From: Chloroflexota bacterium
Lineage (GTDB): Bacteria; Chloroflexota; Chloroflexia; Thermomicrobiales; UBA6265
DNA: 8,130 bases
Assembly: GCA_023424355.1 (NCBI GenBank)
Contig: JAFAEA010000060.1
Location: forward strand, 1 to 8,130
Reading direction: 5' to 3'
The notes under the pieces were generated by a model that was not told the origin of the DNA, made no database searches, and was given only the letters and a program-made list of their open reading frames with translations. Shown one piece after another: positions 7,108-8,130 of the stretch (its first letter is position 1; every line of letters begins with the position of its first letter). The translations under genes were made by a program, and so were the position numbers.

Positions 7108-7135
7108 AAAACCGGCTCCAGAGTGGGCCGGTTTT
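7108..7135. terminator. Intrinsic terminator after the ROK kinase gene
   Basis: AAAACCGGC and GCCGGTTTT form a perfect 9-bp stem around TCCAGAGTGG; CCA and TGG inside the loop can extend it with one bulged T. It starts 24 bases after the stop codon. With A's on one side and T's on the other it can work in both directions. The T-run is part of the stem and only four long, as in many compact terminators. Confidence 0.75.
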
Positions 7136-7160
7136 GCTCTATGCAACACGGTGATCTGAG

Positions 7161-7168
7161 TATACGAT
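7161..7168 (+). promoter_or_regulatory. ilvE: Candidate -10 region for the aminotransferase gene
   Basis: TATACGAT contains TATACG and the overlapping TACGAT, reasonable -10 matches about 45 bases before the chosen start. No clear -35 is seen at the right distance. If used, transcription would begin near 7173-7176, downstream of the alternative in-frame ATG at 7167. That favours the ATG at 7212 as the start. Confidence 0.3.
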
Positions 7169-7211
7169 GAGCGAAATTCGGTTGATTTGCAGTGAACAGG
7201 ATTATCGAACC

Positions 7212-8130
7212 ATGGCCGCACATCCGCAGTTTCTTTGGCACAATGGCGAACTCGTGAAATGGGAAGATGCCACCATTCACCTAACGGATTTGGCGTGGGG
7301 CGCCGTTGGTGCTGTGTTCGAAGGGATTCGCGCGTACTCAACTGAGGATGGCGAAGGACTCAACGTGTTCCGCTTGCGCGAGCATATGCGCCGTTTGCAG
7401 GAATCCTCGCGCATGGTGCGCTTGCCCATCGACTGGAGCGTGGATGAACTGGTCGGCTTTACGATCGAACTGCTGCGCGCCAACGAAATCCATGAAGATA
7501 CCTACATCTTCCCACTGGTCTATTCCGGTGGCGAACCCAGCAAACGATCCGATCCGGCATCGCTCAAGGCCGCCATGTACATCACCACGCGACCGAATCC
7601 GACCCAGCTTTGCCAGGGCAAAACATCTCGCGCCAAGGTGAGCTCGTGGACTCGCATTTCCGATAACGTGCTGCCGCCACGGGTGAAGAACATCTCCAAC
7701 TATCGCAATGGCCACCTCGCCCTCCACGAAGTGAAGCTCGATGGCTACGATGTTGCCGTCATGTTGAATCCACAGGGCAAAGTTGCCGAAGCTCCTGGTG
7801 CCTGCCTGATGATGGTGAAAAACGGCAAGCTCATCACGCCAGATCCTGCCAGTGGGATTCTGGAAAGCATCACCCGCGATGCCCTCATGATTATGGCGCG
7901 CGATATGGGGATTGAGGTAGTTGAGCGAGTAGTGGACCGCACCGAGCTATACACTGCCGATGAACTCTTCCTCTGCGGCACTGCCTTCGAAATCACAGTG
8001 ATCAACGAGATCGATCGCTACAACGTTGGCAATGGAGAAGTTGGCCCCATCACCTCCCAGCTCGAGACCGAACTGCTCAACATTTTTCGTGGCAAAAGTG
8101 ACAAATATCAGGACTGGATCACACCCGTTT
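7212..8130 (+). CDS. ilvE: Branched-chain amino acid aminotransferase (class IV, PLP-dependent), lacking only its last codons
   Basis: Catalyses the reversible PLP-dependent transfer between glutamate and the 2-oxo acids of leucine, isoleucine and valine, the last step of their synthesis. 306 residues are visible and still open at the edge; family members of about 305-310 aa end soon after the (W)ITPV region, so almost all of the gene is here. Seen in order: FLWHNGELVKWEDATIHL, AVFEGIRAY (34-42, Arg40), VFRLREHMRRLQESSRMV (52-69), SSWTRISDNVLPPRVKNISNYRNG with PLP-lysine Lys159, VAEAPGACLM (Glu193), SGILESITRDAL (214-225) and FLCGTAFEIT (253-262). The common EGxGxNxF is EAPGACLM here, so Asn is replaced by Cys. 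A second in-frame ATG at 7167 would add 15 residues without family similarity; AGGA at 7198-7201 serves the ATG at 7212. It follows a terminator, so it should have its own promoter. Confidence 0.95.
   Translation, partial: MAAHPQFLWHNGELVKWEDATIHLTDLAWGAVGAVFEGIRAYSTEDGEGLNVFRLREHMRRLQESSRMVRLPIDWSVDELVGFTIELLRANEIHEDTYIFPLVYSGGEPSKRSDPASLKAAMYITTRPNPTQLCQGKTSRAKVSSWTRISDNVLPPRVKNISNYRNGHLALHEVKLDGYDVAVMLNPQGKVAEAPGACLMMVKNGKLITPDPASGILESITRDALMIMARDMGIEVVERVVDRTELYTADELFLCGTAFEITVINEIDRYNVGNGEVGPITSQLETELLNIFRGKSDKYQDWITPV

Noticed and set aside
1..8130. CRISPR array, insertion sequence, tRNA/rRNA, attachment site, defence or toxin-antitoxin genes
   Set aside because: No regularly spaced repeats, terminal inverted repeats with a transposase, cloverleaf-like segments or unassigned coding regions were seen; nearly all sequence belongs to recognisable conserved genes.

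Overview
The window is bacterial chromosome of ordinary housekeeping and transport content. Genes are closely packed, starts are mostly ATG with purine-rich Shine-Dalgarno sequences, and by eye the GC content is moderate (mid to upper 50s percent). The protein set (dipeptide/oligopeptide ABC ATPases, HpcH/HpaI aldolase, DprA next to TopA, ROK sugar kinase, class IV aminotransferase) fits a free-living heterotroph. A deep-branching phylum such as Chloroflexota is possible, but the sequence alone does not prove any taxon.

Layout. The left third (1-2440) is on the minus strand and reads right to left: an HpcH/HpaI-family aldolase (1643-2440), a 219-bp gap, an OppD/DppD-type ATPase (272-1423), then after 17 bp the N-terminal part of its OppF/DppF-type partner, cut by the window edge (1-254). 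From 2503 rightwards everything is on the plus strand: dprA (2503-3621), topA (3752-5980), a ROK sugar kinase, probably a glucokinase (6122-7084), and a branched-chain aminotransferase (7212 to the right edge, lacking only its last few codons). The aldolase and dprA are divergent and share a 62-bp intergenic region. A long hairpin follows topA and a classical A/T-flanked hairpin terminator follows the ROK gene, so these two genes look like separate transcription units.

How the genes relate. The two ATPases form one peptide-importer energy module; its permease and binding-protein genes are not seen here. DprA (loading of RecA on incoming single-stranded DNA) and TopA (relaxation of negative supercoils) are a common bacterial neighbour pair. 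The kinase and the aminotransferase are separate metabolic genes in central sugar entry and branched-chain amino acid metabolism.

I found no RNA genes, CRISPR array, insertion sequence, prophage gene or defence system, and no convincing undescribed system. The items worth a second look are small and non-coding: a 10-bp direct repeat spaced 63 bp upstream of the ROK gene, paired small inverted repeats in the dprA-topA gap, a long hairpin lacking a U-tract after topA, and an unusual acidic tail on the OppD-type ATPase.
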